A stretch of 64,000 bases of DNA from Actinoplanes italicus (GCF_003001815.1 NZ_PVMZ01000008.1:186001-250000), one strand, 5' to 3'. Numbered from the stretch's first letter, positions 41,732-50,446 are shown. Made by a program: numbers and translations. Notes: generated by a model from the sequence alone, not told the origin.

Positions 41732-42874
41732 GTGAAACTGCTGTCCGCCCTGGCCACCGCGGCCGCGGCCACCCTGCTCGCCGCGGCGCCGGCCGCCGCG
41801 AGCCCACCGGCGGTCGTCGCCGATTCGTTCGTTCTCAGCACCGGCGTGGCCGAGGGCCAGCTGATCGGCAACAACCCGACGATCCGCCCGGTCTTCGCCG
41901 AAGGCGTCGAGTTGGCGAAGGTCGAGGTGCTGTTCAAGGACGTCGTGAAGGGCACCTTCGACGCGCCGATTCCGCCGGCGCTGACCTTCTACCTGACCGG
42001 CTTCCACGAGCAGACCGTCCCGTTGACCGTCCGGGCCTACGACGTCGACGGCGACGTCAGTGAGGCGAGCACACCGGTCCGGGTCGATCTCCGGGCGCCG
42101 ATGAGCATCGTCTACCCGGCCGCGAACGCCGTCATCGGCGGGACGACGCCGATCCAGTTCAACTCCCGCGACGGCGACCTGGCCCGGATCGAGATCCGGG
42201 ACATGGCCGGCAACACTCTCGCCCAGACCACTCAGGCTCCGTGGGTCCTCAACTGGGACACCCGTCCGTTCAACGGCTTCACGAAGGTGCGGCTGATCAT
42301 CAGGGACGGCGCCGACAACAGCTGGGACATGGACCGGACCTACTTCATCGACAACGTGGGCCCCGAAATCGCGAACATCCTCCCGGAGCACAACACCCTG
42401 ATCCGCGGCAGCACTGTCACCAGGATCTTCGCCGGCGACTCGAGCGGCCTCATCACCATCTCGGTCAAGGACGGCCAGCCGACCGCTGATCCCCTGCGGT
42501 GGATCGTCAACCCCACCGAGCAGGGCCCCTACACCATCGTGTGGACCATCGCCGACCGGCGGGGTTACAGCACGACGGGCGAGCGCGTCGTGATCAACGA
42601 CACTGTCGGCGCCGATCTGAGCATCACCGAGGCCCCGGAGGACGGCTCGACCCTGACCGAGCCGGTCGAGATCAGCGCCGAGGCCACGGACCTCAACGGC
42701 GTCGACCGGGTCGAGCTCGTGATCGACGGCACAGTGGCGGCGACCGACACCGACAGCGGCTACCGCTTCACCCTCGATCCGGAGAACCACGGCACGAACA
42801 TCAAGGTACGACTCCGCGCGTACGACCGCGCGGGTAACGAGACGACGAGCAGCGAATACACGTACCACCGCTGA
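41732..42874 (+). CDS. Secreted protein with tandem Ig-like domains
   Basis: 380 residues from a GTG (GGGGAG about 9 nt upstream). Signal peptide (LLSALATAAAATLLAAAPAA) then about four beta-sandwich domains of 80-90 residues with Big/PKD-like patterns (VRAYDVDGDVSEASTPVRVD, VRLIIRDGADNSWDMDRTYF, VELVIDGTVAATDTDSGYRF, VRLRAYDRAGNETTSSEYTY). No catalytic motif; probably a surface or matrix adhesin-like protein. Divergent from the ECF transporter operon. Strong terminator follows. Confidence 0.82.
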   Translation: MKLLSALATAAAATLLAAAPAAASPPAVVADSFVLSTGVAEGQLIGNNPTIRPVFAEGVELAKVEVLFKDVVKGTFDAPIPPALTFYLTGFHEQTVPLTVRAYDVDGDVSEASTPVRVDLRAPMSIVYPAANAVIGGTTPIQFNSRDGDLARIEIRDMAGNTLAQTTQAPWVLNWDTRPFNGFTKVRLIIRDGADNSWDMDRTYFIDNVGPEIANILPEHNTLIRGSTVTRIFAGDSSGLITISVKDGQPTADPLRWIVNPTEQGPYTIVWTIADRRGYSTTGERVVINDTVGADLSITEAPEDGSTLTEPVEISAEATDLNGVDRVELVIDGTVAATDTDSGYRFTLDPENHGTNIKVRLRAYDRAGNETTSSEYTYHR

Positions 42875-42883
42875 GCGTGGTGT

Positions 42884-42915
42884 GATCGGGGCCTCTCCGC
42901 CCGGAGGCCCCGATC
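42884..42915 (+). terminator. Terminator of the Ig-like protein gene
   Basis: 12-bp perfect arms (GATCGGGGCCTC / GAGGCCCCGATC) with an 8-nt loop, 9 bp beyond the stop and directly ahead of the SoxR-type promoter. Confidence 0.85.
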
Positions 42916-42916
42916 G

Positions 42917-42947
42917 TTGACCTCAATTCAGGTTGAGGTTCTAACGT
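42917..42947 (+). promoter_or_regulatory. SoxR-type promoter of the flavin reductase-nickel SOD operon
   Basis: -35 TTGACC (42917-42922), a 19-bp spacer and -10 TAACGT (42942-42947). The dyad CCTCAATTCAGGTTGAGG (42921-42938) has the SoxR box half-sites CCTCAA and TTGAGG, overlapping the -35 exactly as in the E. coli soxS promoter. The over-long spacer is the hallmark of MerR-family activation. Confidence 0.85.
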
Positions 42948-42985
42948 CGTTTCCGTCGGTGGGCAGGAGCGAGGTGAGGAAACCA

Positions 42986-43495
42986 GTGTTGAGCGGTATC
43001 GAAACCGGCATCGGGGAGCTCTTCAAGTCCGCCTTCCGCCGCTATCCGACCGGGATAGCGGTGATCGCCGCACAGGGCGCGCACGGTCCGGCCGGGCTGA
43101 CCGCGTCGAGCGTGGCCTCGGTCTCGGTCGATCCACCGGCGCTGTCGTTCTCGGTGATCGGCTCCCGTTCGGCGCGGGCCATCCTCGAGGCGCCGAGCTT
43201 CACCGTCAACCTGCTCGGACCCGGGCACGCCGGCCTGGCCCGCGACTTCGCCCGGACCGGCGGGCCGCGCTTCACTCCCGAACAGGGCTGGAGCGTGCTG
43301 CCGACGGGAGAGCCGTTCCTGCCCGGCGCCCAGGCGAGCCTGCGGGCCGCTCCGCTGCATCTGGTCCCGGTCGGTGACTCCACCGTCGTGGTCGCCACCG
43401 TGCTCGAGGTGCTGCTCGGCCCGGCCGAGGGGCGGCTCGTGCACCACGACCGCGAGTTCTTCACCCACGTTCACGGAAACGGAAACGGAATCTGA
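42986..43495 (+). CDS. Flavin reductase-like (FMN-binding) protein
   Basis: 169 residues of the flavin reductase domain: FKSAFRRYPTGIAVIAA, GLTASSVASVSVDPPALSFS, APSFTVNLLGPGHAGLARDF, PLHLVPVGDSTVVVATVLEV, and the C-terminal HHDREFFTHV. The family binds FMN and often supplies reduced flavin to monooxygenases. Start chosen at the GTG at 42986 after GTGAGG; 42974 is possible. Its TGA overlaps the NiSOD ATG, so both are made from the SoxR-type promoter. Possible role: flavin-based redox balance during redox-cycler stress. Confidence 0.85.
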   Translation: MLSGIETGIGELFKSAFRRYPTGIAVIAAQGAHGPAGLTASSVASVSVDPPALSFSVIGSRSARAILEAPSFTVNLLGPGHAGLARDFARTGGPRFTPEQGWSVLPTGEPFLPGAQASLRAAPLHLVPVGDSTVVVATVLEVLLGPAEGRLVHHDREFFTHVHGNGNGI

Positions 43496-43899
43496 TGCGA
43501 CTGCCCCGCCTGTTCACCCCGCGCACCGTCGTCAGCGCGCACTGCGACCTGCCGTGCGGCGTCTACGACCCGGCCCAGGCCCGGATCGAGGCCGAGTCGA
43601 TCAAGGCGATCGCCGAGAAGTACCGGGCCAACGAGGACCCGGAGTTCCGTACCCGGGCCCTGATCATCAAGGAGCAGCGGGCCGAGCTCGTCAAGCACCA
43701 CCTATGGGTGCTGTGGACCGACTACTTCAAGGCCCCGCACTTCGAGAAGTACCCGCAGCTGCACCAGCTCTTCAACGACGCCACCAAGCTGGCCGGAGCC
43801 GGTGGCGCCAAGGGCTCGATCGACCCGGCCGTCGCCGATCAGCTGCTCGCGAAGATCGAGGAGATCAGCAAGATCTTCTGGGAGACCAAGCAGAACTGA
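43495..43899 (+). CDS. sodN: Nickel-containing superoxide dismutase
   Basis: 134-residue precursor. The 15-residue leader MRLPRLFTPRTVVSA precedes HCDLPCGVYDPAQ, the nickel hook: after cleavage His1, Cys2 and Cys6 bind nickel. The rest (IKAIAEKYRANEDPEFRTRA, VLWTDYFKAPHFEKYPQLHQ) is the four-helix bundle that hexamerises. It dismutates superoxide. The processing protease SodX, often encoded next to sodN, is not in the window. In Streptomyces sodN is nickel-controlled through Nur; here a SoxR-type promoter drives the operon, which is unusual. Confidence 0.96.
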   Translation: MRLPRLFTPRTVVSAHCDLPCGVYDPAQARIEAESIKAIAEKYRANEDPEFRTRALIIKEQRAELVKHHLWVLWTDYFKAPHFEKYPQLHQLFNDATKLAGAGGAKGSIDPAVADQLLAKIEEISKIFWETKQN

Positions 43900-43926
43900 T
43901 ATCCGGACCGCCGTCCGCTGCGTGCG

Positions 43927-44538
43927 CTAGTTCCCCTCGGGGAAGTCCTTGACGTCGGAGTAGCCGGCCGGGGCGGGCGGCTCCACCGGCGCGTAGATCA
44001 CCCGGATCACACCGGTCGGAAAGGCCTCCGTGGCCAGCACCTTCAGATGCTGCACCGGGCTGCCCTCGGTGAAGAGCTTGTCGCCCTTGCCGGCCGCGAC
44101 CGGATGGATGAGCAGCCGCAATTCGTCGATCAGCCCGGCGGCCAGCAGCTGGTGCACGACGTCGAGGGAGCCCGGGATGAGGATGCCCTTGATGCTCTCG
44201 TCCGCTTTCAGGGCCCGGACGGCGTCGGTCAGCTCGCCGTCGATGAGCTCCGAGTTGCGCCAGGTGAACTCGAGGTCCTGCCGGGACGCGACCACCTTGC
44301 GGGTGTCGCCCAGCTGCTTGGCGAACGGCGCGTCCTCGCCGCCGGCGGCCTCCCGGTCCGGCCAGGCGCCGGCGAAGCTGTCGTACGTGTTGCGCCCGAT
44401 CAGCAGCACGTCGGAGGTTTCGTAGTCCTCAGTGACCGCGCGTCCCATGTTCTCGTCGAAGTAGGGGAAGTGCCAGTCCGGGTCGATCTCGGCGACGCCG
44501 TCGGCGGAGATGAACAGGGTCGAGATGAGCTTCGCCAT
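43927..44538 (-). CDS. Dihydrofolate reductase-like (RibD C-terminal) protein
   Basis: 203 residues. MAKLISTLFISADGVAEIDP, SDVLLIGRNTYDSFAGAWPD, TRKVVASRQDLEFTWRNSEL, KGILIPGSLDVVHQLLAAGL and IDELRLLIHPVAAGKGDKLF match the RibD_C/DHFR-like group common in actinobacteria, with an NADPH-fold but unproven substrate. The ATG at 44538 follows AGGGG. Convergent with sodN (27 bp between stops). Confidence 0.87.
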   Translation of the reverse strand: MAKLISTLFISADGVAEIDPDWHFPYFDENMGRAVTEDYETSDVLLIGRNTYDSFAGAWPDREAAGGEDAPFAKQLGDTRKVVASRQDLEFTWRNSELIDGELTDAVRALKADESIKGILIPGSLDVVHQLLAAGLIDELRLLIHPVAAGKGDKLFTEGSPVQHLKVLATEAFPTGVIRVIYAPVEPPAPAGYSDVKDFPEGN

Positions 44539-44628
44539 GGTGGTGGCCCCTTCGTGTCGGTGTCTCGATCCAGTAGACCGAGCCACCGACACGAACTCAT
44601 CGGTCCCGGCGAAAAAGTCCGGCGAAAA

Positions 44629-46038
44629 TCAGGGAAGAGCGTTCAGGAACGGCTCGTGGCTGTTCTTGAACTCCCAGTTGTAGAAGCGGTCCCAGTTGAT
44701 CGACCACGTCATGAGGCCACGGAAGTTCGGGTTGAGACCGCTGCGCACCGTGTAACCGCCACAGTTCGCGCCCTTGACCAGGCAGTTCACTGCCTGCTGG
44801 ACACCGGCCGGCGCGACGTATCCGTTGCCGGCGCTGACCGAGCTGGGCGCACCGAAGGCGACCTGGTCCTCACGCAGTCCGGGGAAGACGTTCGCGGTGT
44901 TACCGGCGACCGGGAAGCCGGCCATCATCATGTCGGTCATCGCGATGTGGAAGTCGGCGCCGCCCATCGAGTGGTACTGGTTGTCCAGACCCATGATCGA
45001 GCCGGAGTTGTAGTCCTGGACGTGCAGCACGGTGAGGAAGTCGCGCACCGCGTGGATCACCGGGAGGTAGGAACCGGCGCGCGGGTCCTGGCCGCCCCAC
45101 GGGCCCGAGCCGTAGTACTGGTAGCCGAGCTGGACGAAGAACGTCTCCGGGGCCATGGTCAGCACGAAACCGGCGCCGTAGCGGGTCTTCAGCGACTTGA
45201 GCGCGCTGATCAGGTTGACGATGACCGGGGTGGTCGGGTTCTTGAAGTCGGTGTCGCCGGTGTTCAGCGACAGCGAGTGGCCCTCGAAGTCGATGTCGAC
45301 GCCGTCCAGGCCGTACTTGTCGATGATCGCGCTGACCGAGCTGACGAACTTGTCGCGCGCCGCCGTGGTGGTGAGCTGGACCTGGCCGTTCTGCCCGCCG
45401 ATGGAGAGCAGCACCTTCTTGCCGGCCTGGCGCTTGGCCTTGATCGCGGCGATGAACTGCGCCTCGGTCTCCACGCCGGGGCACTCGGTGGCCGGGCAGA
45501 GGGTGAACCGGATGTCACCTGAGGTGACGCTGGTCGGCTCGCCGAACGAGAGGTTGATGATGTCCCACTCGGCGGGCACGTCGGCCATCTTCAGGTAACC
45601 GGCACCGTTGGCGAAGCTGGCGTGCAGGTAGCCGATGAGCGCGTGCTTCGGCAGGCCACCGACGGGGATCGGGGTGCTCGGCGACGTCGACGGGGACGGG
45701 GACGGGCTCGACGGGGACGGCGAAGGGCTGGACGGGCTCGGTGACGGGCTGGAGGGGGACGGGCTCGACGGCGACGGGTTGGTCGTACCGCCGCAGGCGC
45801 CGTTGTTGATCCAGACGTCCCACTGGCCGCTCTTCAGGACCGGGTCCTCGCCCTGGGTCCACCACCTGGCCGTGTAGTTGTTGCCGCCCTTGGAGGCGAC
45901 GTTGTCCTTGACGTAGACGGAGGAGGCGCTCCAGGCGGGAGCACAGGCCACGGCCGCACTCGCGGTCGAGGCCACGTAGACGAGGGAGCCCGCGGCGGCC
46001 AGGATCGCTGCCGTGGCCAGGAGAACGGATCGACGCAT
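44629..46038 (-). CDS. GH18 chitinase with N-terminal CBM
   Basis: 469 residues. Signal peptide (to about TASAA), a CBM5/12-like module (WSASSVYVKDNVASKGGNNY, WWTQGEDPVLKSGQWDVW), a Pro-Ser linker of about 45 residues (PSPSSPSPSPSS), then GH18 with SxGG (LLSIGGQNGQ) and catalytic DGVDIDFEG (Glu as acid), MAPETFF and MTWSINWD. Close in design to Streptomyces ChiC-type exochitinases. The ATG coincides with the predicted transcription start, so it is probably leaderless. Confidence 0.95.
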   Translation of the reverse strand: MRRSVLLATAAILAAAGSLVYVASTASAAVACAPAWSASSVYVKDNVASKGGNNYTARWWTQGEDPVLKSGQWDVWINNGACGGTTNPSPSSPSPSSPSPSPSSPSPSPSSPSPSPSTSPSTPIPVGGLPKHALIGYLHASFANGAGYLKMADVPAEWDIINLSFGEPTSVTSGDIRFTLCPATECPGVETEAQFIAAIKAKRQAGKKVLLSIGGQNGQVQLTTTAARDKFVSSVSAIIDKYGLDGVDIDFEGHSLSLNTGDTDFKNPTTPVIVNLISALKSLKTRYGAGFVLTMAPETFFVQLGYQYYGSGPWGGQDPRAGSYLPVIHAVRDFLTVLHVQDYNSGSIMGLDNQYHSMGGADFHIAMTDMMMAGFPVAGNTANVFPGLREDQVAFGAPSSVSAGNGYVAPAGVQQAVNCLVKGANCGGYTVRSGLNPNFRGLMTWSINWDRFYNWEFKNSHEPFLNALP

Positions 46039-46073
46039 GGCTAATTATTAGGACTGTTAACTGATTCTGTAAA
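46039..46073 (-). promoter_or_regulatory. Chitinase promoter, shared design with 54346-54374
   Basis: On the minus strand TTTACA (46073-46068), 17-bp spacer, TAATAA (46050-46045), then 6 nt to the ATG. The spacer ends GTTAACAGTCC, identical to the spacer end of the tandem-chitinase promoter at 54346-54374. Confidence 0.75.
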
Positions 46074-46217
46074 CACCTCCGATCGAACCCTGTGGTAACC
46101 GGAGCCGTAAGAGAACTAAGGTGGCACCGGTCACGCGGGCCATCGAGATGGTTGCCTCAGACCCGTACGGTCGTGGGAACATGCGTGGTCGATGTCGGAG
46201 CAGGGGTAGGAGAACGG

Positions 46218-47366
46218 TTGCCTAAGTCAGCGAAGCGTCGTCGCACACCGCTGTGGGCGCGACTGTGCGCCGCCTTCGGCGCCGTCCTCATGGTCGCCAG
46301 CGGCGGCACCCTGGTCACCGGCCAGACCCTCATCGCCAAGTACACCGGCGGCATCACCGACGAGGGCCTGCTCGAGGGCGACGCGGCGCAGGCCGCGTCG
46401 AAGAAGAAGGAAGAGATCAAGGGCCCGCTGACGCTGCTGCTCGTCGGCATCGACCCGCGGAAGGCGGAGACTCCGCCGCTGTCCGACTCGATCCTCATCG
46501 CGCACATTCCGGCCGACATGAGCACGGCCTACCTCTTCTCGATGCCCCGCGACCTTTACGTGGACATCCCGGCCGACTCGAAGTCCGGCGTCCGGGCACA
46601 CCGCGGGAAGATCAACTCGGCGATGGCACTGGGCAGCCAGGTCAACGGCAAGATCGACGTCACGAACGGCTTCAAGGTGCTCTCCAAGACGGTGCGCAAC
46701 TACACCGGGATCGAGCAGTTCGACGCCGCGGCGATCATCAACTTCGGCGGATTCAAGGACATGGTCGAGGCACTGGGCGGCGTGTCCATGGTCATCGACA
46801 TGGATGTGAAGTCGGAGCACCTGACCCCCGAGGGCAAGCAGCGGCCGCGCAAGTCGAGCTGCCCGGTGACCTCCAAGTGCGACCACCCGTACACCGGGCC
46901 GCAGGCGTACTACAAGAAGAGCTCCAAGCCGGTCCGGCTCCAGCCGTGGCAGGCGCTCGACTACGTCCGCCAGCGGTACCCGAACGCCGGTGTCCCGATG
47001 AGCGACTACGACCGCCAGCGCCACCAGCAGCAGTTCATCAAGGCCATGGCCAAGGAGGCGCTGACCAAGGGTGTCATCACCGACGTCGGCAAGATGACGA
47101 AGATCCTGGACGCGGCCGGCAAGTCACTGACCTTCGCGGGCGGCGGCAACAGCCCGATCGAGTGGGCCCTGGCGCTCAAGGACGTGAACGTCGACGACAT
47201 GGTCACGATCAAGCTGCCCGGTGGCGGCAAGTTCGAGAACGGCAAGTACCTGGGTGAGGAGTTCCTGCCGGCCGCCACCGCCGAGAACTTCTTCACGGCG
47301 GTCAAGCAGGACAAGGTCGCCCAGTTCCTCATCGACAACCCGGGCATCGTCAACATGGACAGCTAG
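46218..47366 (+). CDS. LytR-CpsA-Psr (LCP) cell-wall ligase
   Basis: 382 residues from a TTG at 46218, picked because AGGAGA lies 5 nt upstream. Basic N-tail, one membrane helix (LCAAFGAVLMVASGGTLVTG), then the LCP domain: LTLLLVGIDPRKAETPPLSD, LFSMPRDLYVDIPA (conserved Arg/Asp for pyrophosphate), GGFKDMVEALGGVSMVIDMD and QALDYVRQRYPNAGVPMSDY with DRQRHQQQF. LCP enzymes transfer undecaprenyl-phosphate-linked glycopolymers to peptidoglycan. Its TAG stop lies inside the terminal inverted repeat of the island at 47363. Confidence 0.9.
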   Translation: MPKSAKRRRTPLWARLCAAFGAVLMVASGGTLVTGQTLIAKYTGGITDEGLLEGDAAQAASKKKEEIKGPLTLLLVGIDPRKAETPPLSDSILIAHIPADMSTAYLFSMPRDLYVDIPADSKSGVRAHRGKINSAMALGSQVNGKIDVTNGFKVLSKTVRNYTGIEQFDAAAIINFGGFKDMVEALGGVSMVIDMDVKSEHLTPEGKQRPRKSSCPVTSKCDHPYTGPQAYYKKSSKPVRLQPWQALDYVRQRYPNAGVPMSDYDRQRHQQQFIKAMAKEALTKGVITDVGKMTKILDAAGKSLTFAGGGNSPIEWALALKDVNVDDMVTIKLPGGGKFENGKYLGEEFLPAATAENFFTAVKQDKVAQFLIDNPGIVNMDS

Positions 47367-47800
47367 AGAGCTTTCGCAGTCGAGGTCCAGCTCACCGGCC
47401 CGATCTCAGCCCTCGAATCCAGCTGCCATGACGTGGCTTGGCTACGGCTGGGGCACACACCCAGGCTTCGCGTGTGCTCCTGACGTCGTCGGCAACAACG
47501 GTGAGGTCCCACGCCGCCGGTCCGTGGACGCCTGCCGCCGCCATCGCGACGGCAGGGTCGCACACAACGACTAAGTGTGATCCCGCCGCCGCAACACCGG
47601 CTCTCCACAGCGACGCTATCCGGTGCGCCGGATCAGGCCGCGCTCTCCGCGGCACCGGATCAGGTCGCGCTCTCCGCGGCACCGGCTCAGGCCGCGCTCT
47701 TCGCGGCGGCCAATCGATCCCGCTGCCCTCCGTTGCCGGCCTGGCTTCCACGGCTGAGCTACGGCTGGCGGGCCGCACCCTGACTGCGAAGGCTCTCTAG
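47363..47800. repeat. Element bounded by 19-bp terminal inverted repeats (MITE-like)
   Basis: CTAGAGAGCTTTCGCAGTC at 47363-47381 is matched by its complement at 47782-47800 with one mismatch; CTAG is present at both outer ends and could be a target duplication. No transposase is inside. A further copy of the 12-bp end (GCGAAAGCTCTC) lies at 48323-48334 with similar flanks, so the ends have been duplicated. Contains a 27-bp tandem repeat (47628-47708). Confidence 0.6.
47628..47708. repeat. 27-bp tandem repeat, three units
   Basis: Units at 47628, 47655 and 47682 begin CCGG-A/C-TCAGG and contain CGCGCTCTCCGCGGC, differing at a few bases. It is open in one frame only because 27 is a multiple of 3; no start or ribosome-binding site supports a gene. 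Confidence 0.8.
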
Positions 47801-47855
47801 AACCTTTACGGTCAGGGTCTGAGGCTGGTGGGGATAGCCATGTCCCGGACCGCCT

Positions 47856-48143
47856 GATCGCCCAGCCGTGCCCAGTGAACCCTTCCCCGGGCTGTTGATC
47901 GCCCAGCCGTGGCAGGCGAACCCTTCCCCAGGCCGCCTGATCGCCCAGCCGTGGCAGGCGAACCCCTCCCAGGGCTGTTGATCGCCCAGCCGTGGCGGGC
48001 GAACCCTTCCCCAGGCCGCCTGATCGCCCAGCCGTGGCAGGCGAACCCCTCCCAGGGCTGTTGATCGCCCAGCCGTGGCAGGCGAACCCTTCCCCAGGCC
48101 GCCTGATCGCCCAGCCGTGGCAGGCGAACCCCTCCCAGGGCCG
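47856..48143. repeat. 41/42-bp tandem repeat array, seven units
   Basis: GATCGCCCAGCCGTG starts seven units at 47856, 47897, 47939, 47980, 48022, 48063 and 48105. Unit lengths alternate 41 and 42 bp: one type contains CCTTCCCCAGGCCGCCT, the other CCCTCCCAGGGCTGTT, so the true period is an 83-bp dimer. The alternation breaks any reading frame. Confidence 0.88.
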
Positions 48144-48360
48144 GAGGCAGCGATATCCCGGAGCCCGGCTCCGAAAACGGCCCTAGTTGATCGTCCAGCA
48201 CCGGGCCGCGGCGATAACCGACCCCGCGGCCCCGGAGCCCACGACGGTAACGCCAGGCCATCGGCCGACCGAGCGCCACCACGGCTCAGACGGATGCGGC
48301 TGACGGGCCGGAAACCCCGACGGCGAAAGCTCTCCAGGTTCTGTCACCACATCGAAAAGA

Positions 48361-48385
48361 GGCGCCGCGGATGATCCGCGGCGCC
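48361..48385 (-). terminator. Terminator of the GH16 glucanase gene
   Basis: 11-bp perfect stem (GGCGCCGCGGA / TCCGCGGCGCC) with a 3-nt loop, 15 bp beyond the stop codon at 48401-48403. Confidence 0.85.
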
Positions 48386-48400
48386 CCTTCCAGTTTCCGA

Positions 48401-49648
48401 TCAGGCGCGGGTCCACTTCTGGTTGGCCGCGCCGACGCAGTCCCAGAGGTGGAGACGGGCGCCGTTGGCGCTGTTCACCTCGGCGATGTCGACGCACTTG
48501 TTGGCCGAGATGTTCACCAGGTCACCGGCTCCGGAGAGGGTGAACCGCTGCACCGGGTTGCCGTTGCAGGTCACGAGCTGGATCGGGGTGCCGTTGGTGA
48601 GAGCACCACCGGCCGGGTCCATGCACTTGCCCATCGCGCGGACCGTGCCGTCACTGTTGAAGGTCCAGTTCTGGGCGGCACTGCCGTTGCAGTCCCACAT
48701 CTGCAGCCGCGCACCGTCGACCGCGTTCGCGCCCGGGATGTCGATGCACTTGCCGTTGAGGTTGCTCTTCAGCGCGTTGCCGCCGGCCGGCGGCGGCGTG
48801 GTCGAGTCGTTCCAGGCCGAGACGCGCACCCAGTCGACCAGCATGGTCTGCGGGAACGAGGTGGAGGCGTCCGGGCTGCCCGGCCAGTTGCCACCGACCG
48901 CGACGTTCAGGATCAGGAAGAACGGGTGGTCGAAGACCCACTGACGGCCGCCGAGCGAGGCCGGTGTGACGCGGAAGTACTCACTGCCGTCGACGTACCA
49001 GACGATCAGATTCGGAGACCATTCGACGGCGTACGAGTGGAAGGCGTCCCCGAGAGGCGCGGAGAAGGTCCGGTTGCCGCCGATCGCGCTGCCGCCGGAG
49101 TAGCCGGGGCCGTGGACGGTGCCGTACAGCTTGTTCGGCTCCTTGCCGACGTTCTCCATGATGTCGATCTCGCCGGACTGCGGCCAGCCGACGCTGCCCA
49201 GGTTGTCGCCGAGCATCCAGAACGCCGGCCAGATGCCCTGACCCCGCGGCACCTTGATGCTGGCCTCGCACCGGCCGTAGCGCTGGGTGAACTTGCCCGA
49301 GGTGAGGATCCGGCCCGACGTGTACTGGCACGAGCCGTACCAGCACTGGTAGCCGGCCGGGTTCTCCTTGCGGGCGGTGATCGCCAGGTGACCCTGACCG
49401 TCCTGGCGGACGTTGTTCGTGGAGTTGGTGTAGTACTGCAGCTCGCTGTTGCCGAAACCGCCGCCGCCGACGTCGAAGTTCCACTTCGACGAGTCGATCG
49501 CGGTACCGGCCGCCCCGTTGAACTCGTCTGACCAGGTCACCGGGCCTATCGCGGCTTCCGCCGTGTCGTTGGTCGAGGCAACGGTCAGGGCGCCGGCCAG
49601 GGTGACCGCGACGACGGCTGCGCCCAGCAGAGTGCGTATCCCACGCAT
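48401..49648 (-). CDS. GH16 beta-glucanase with ricin-type lectin domain
   Basis: 415 residues. Signal peptide (LLGAAVVAVTLAGALTVA), a GH16 jelly-roll with ELQYYTNSTNNVRQDGQGHL and the catalytic SGEIDIMENVG (Glu-x-Asp-x-x-Glu), then after a short PPPAGG linker a CBM13/ricin B domain of about 125 residues with QxW-like repeats (GARLQMWDCNGSAAQNWTF, GARLHLWDCVGAANQKWTRA). It should cleave laminarin or fungal beta-1,3-glucan. AGGAGG about 6 nt before the ATG. Confidence 0.95.
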   Translation of the reverse strand: MRGIRTLLGAAVVAVTLAGALTVASTNDTAEAAIGPVTWSDEFNGAAGTAIDSSKWNFDVGGGGFGNSELQYYTNSTNNVRQDGQGHLAITARKENPAGYQCWYGSCQYTSGRILTSGKFTQRYGRCEASIKVPRGQGIWPAFWMLGDNLGSVGWPQSGEIDIMENVGKEPNKLYGTVHGPGYSGGSAIGGNRTFSAPLGDAFHSYAVEWSPNLIVWYVDGSEYFRVTPASLGGRQWVFDHPFFLILNVAVGGNWPGSPDASTSFPQTMLVDWVRVSAWNDSTTPPPAGGNALKSNLNGKCIDIPGANAVDGARLQMWDCNGSAAQNWTFNSDGTVRAMGKCMDPAGGALTNGTPIQLVTCNGNPVQRFTLSGAGDLVNISANKCVDIAEVNSANGARLHLWDCVGAANQKWTRA

Positions 49649-49990
49649 GGGGAACCTCCTGGGGGAGAGGGATGTTACAACTGGAAACAGTGTTTATAGT
49701 TCGACTGCCATCAGTCAATGGGGACGGGTTCCGGAACCGCCGATAACACCTTCTCGATCCCCGCCTGGAACGTCCCCGCGGGGCCAGCGTGGCCTTTGAC
49801 TGTTTTCAGCGCCGAAATATGCCGCTGATTAAACAATCGTTAAGGCATTAAGAACGCCCATCTATGGCCTGCGCCACCATTCCGCACGGCATTGCGCAAC
49901 TCATGTATGTTCGGTTGCGCCGGAGCGGCGGGGGACCCGCTCCGAGCTGCCCAAAAGGCGTTGAGAAACAATTCTTCGGGGGGTCACAAA
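49649..49990. promoter_or_regulatory. Divergent promoter region between glucanase and melC
   Basis: 342 bp without a gene. Near the glucanase is an AAACAGTGTTT dyad (49685-49695). Near melC1 is an inverted repeat GCGCAAC / GTTGCGC (49894-49900, 49914-49920), a possible operator, and an AT-rich segment (49815-49850) likely to hold the promoter. Confidence 0.5.
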
Positions 49991-50443
49991 ATGACGCCAT
50001 CCATCTCCGTCAATAGACGGGAGATGCTTCGTTACGGTGCGGCGACCGCGGCCGTGGCGAGCGGATTCGTCGGCGCCCAGGTTATGGCGAATCCGGCGGC
50101 CGGTAAGGACCCGCGCGACTTCGAACTCGAATACCGGGGCAAGCGGATCCGTGGTGTGCACGTCGGTGCACAGGACGTCCGGTCGCTCAGCCGGAACCGG
50201 TCGAGGTCGCACGAGGTGTTCATCGACGACCGCAAGCTGGCCGTCATGGAGATCGAACTACCGGCAGCCGGGGGCGGTGTGACGGTCGGGTTCATCAGCG
50301 CGATCAACCACTACGAACCGGTGCTGATCGACACCGGCCGCAACCGGGGTGGCCTGCTCGAACTCACCAAACGGGCGGTCGACGTCCTGGGTGACGCCGA
50401 ACTGACCACCATGGCCGGTGCCGCCCACGAGCACGGGCGGTGA
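49991..50443 (+). CDS. melC1: Tyrosinase co-factor MelC1 (copper-transfer helper)
   Basis: 150 residues. N-terminal twin-arginine signal (NRREMLRYGAATAAVASGF), then the MelC1 core with RSRSHEVFIDDRKLAVMEIE, GFISAINHYEPV and a C-terminal AGAAHEHGR. MelC1 binds apo-tyrosinase, loads copper and carries it through the Tat pathway. The ATG at 49991 begins the signal; a longer frame upstream is unlikely. Gene pair spacing of 3 bp to melC2 implies one operon. Confidence 0.93.
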   Translation: MTPSISVNRREMLRYGAATAAVASGFVGAQVMANPAAGKDPRDFELEYRGKRIRGVHVGAQDVRSLSRNRSRSHEVFIDDRKLAVMEIELPAAGGGVTVGFISAINHYEPVLIDTGRNRGGLLELTKRAVDVLGDAELTTMAGAAHEHGR

Positions 50444-50446
50444 CAC

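Noticed and set aside
47856..48143. CRISPR array
   Set aside because: The units are contiguous tandem repeats with no unique spacers, and there are no cas genes in the window.
47812..48282. Open frame on the minus strand across the 41/42-bp array
   Set aside because: Alternating 41- and 42-bp units shift the frame in every unit; the encoded text is repetitive and has no family signature.
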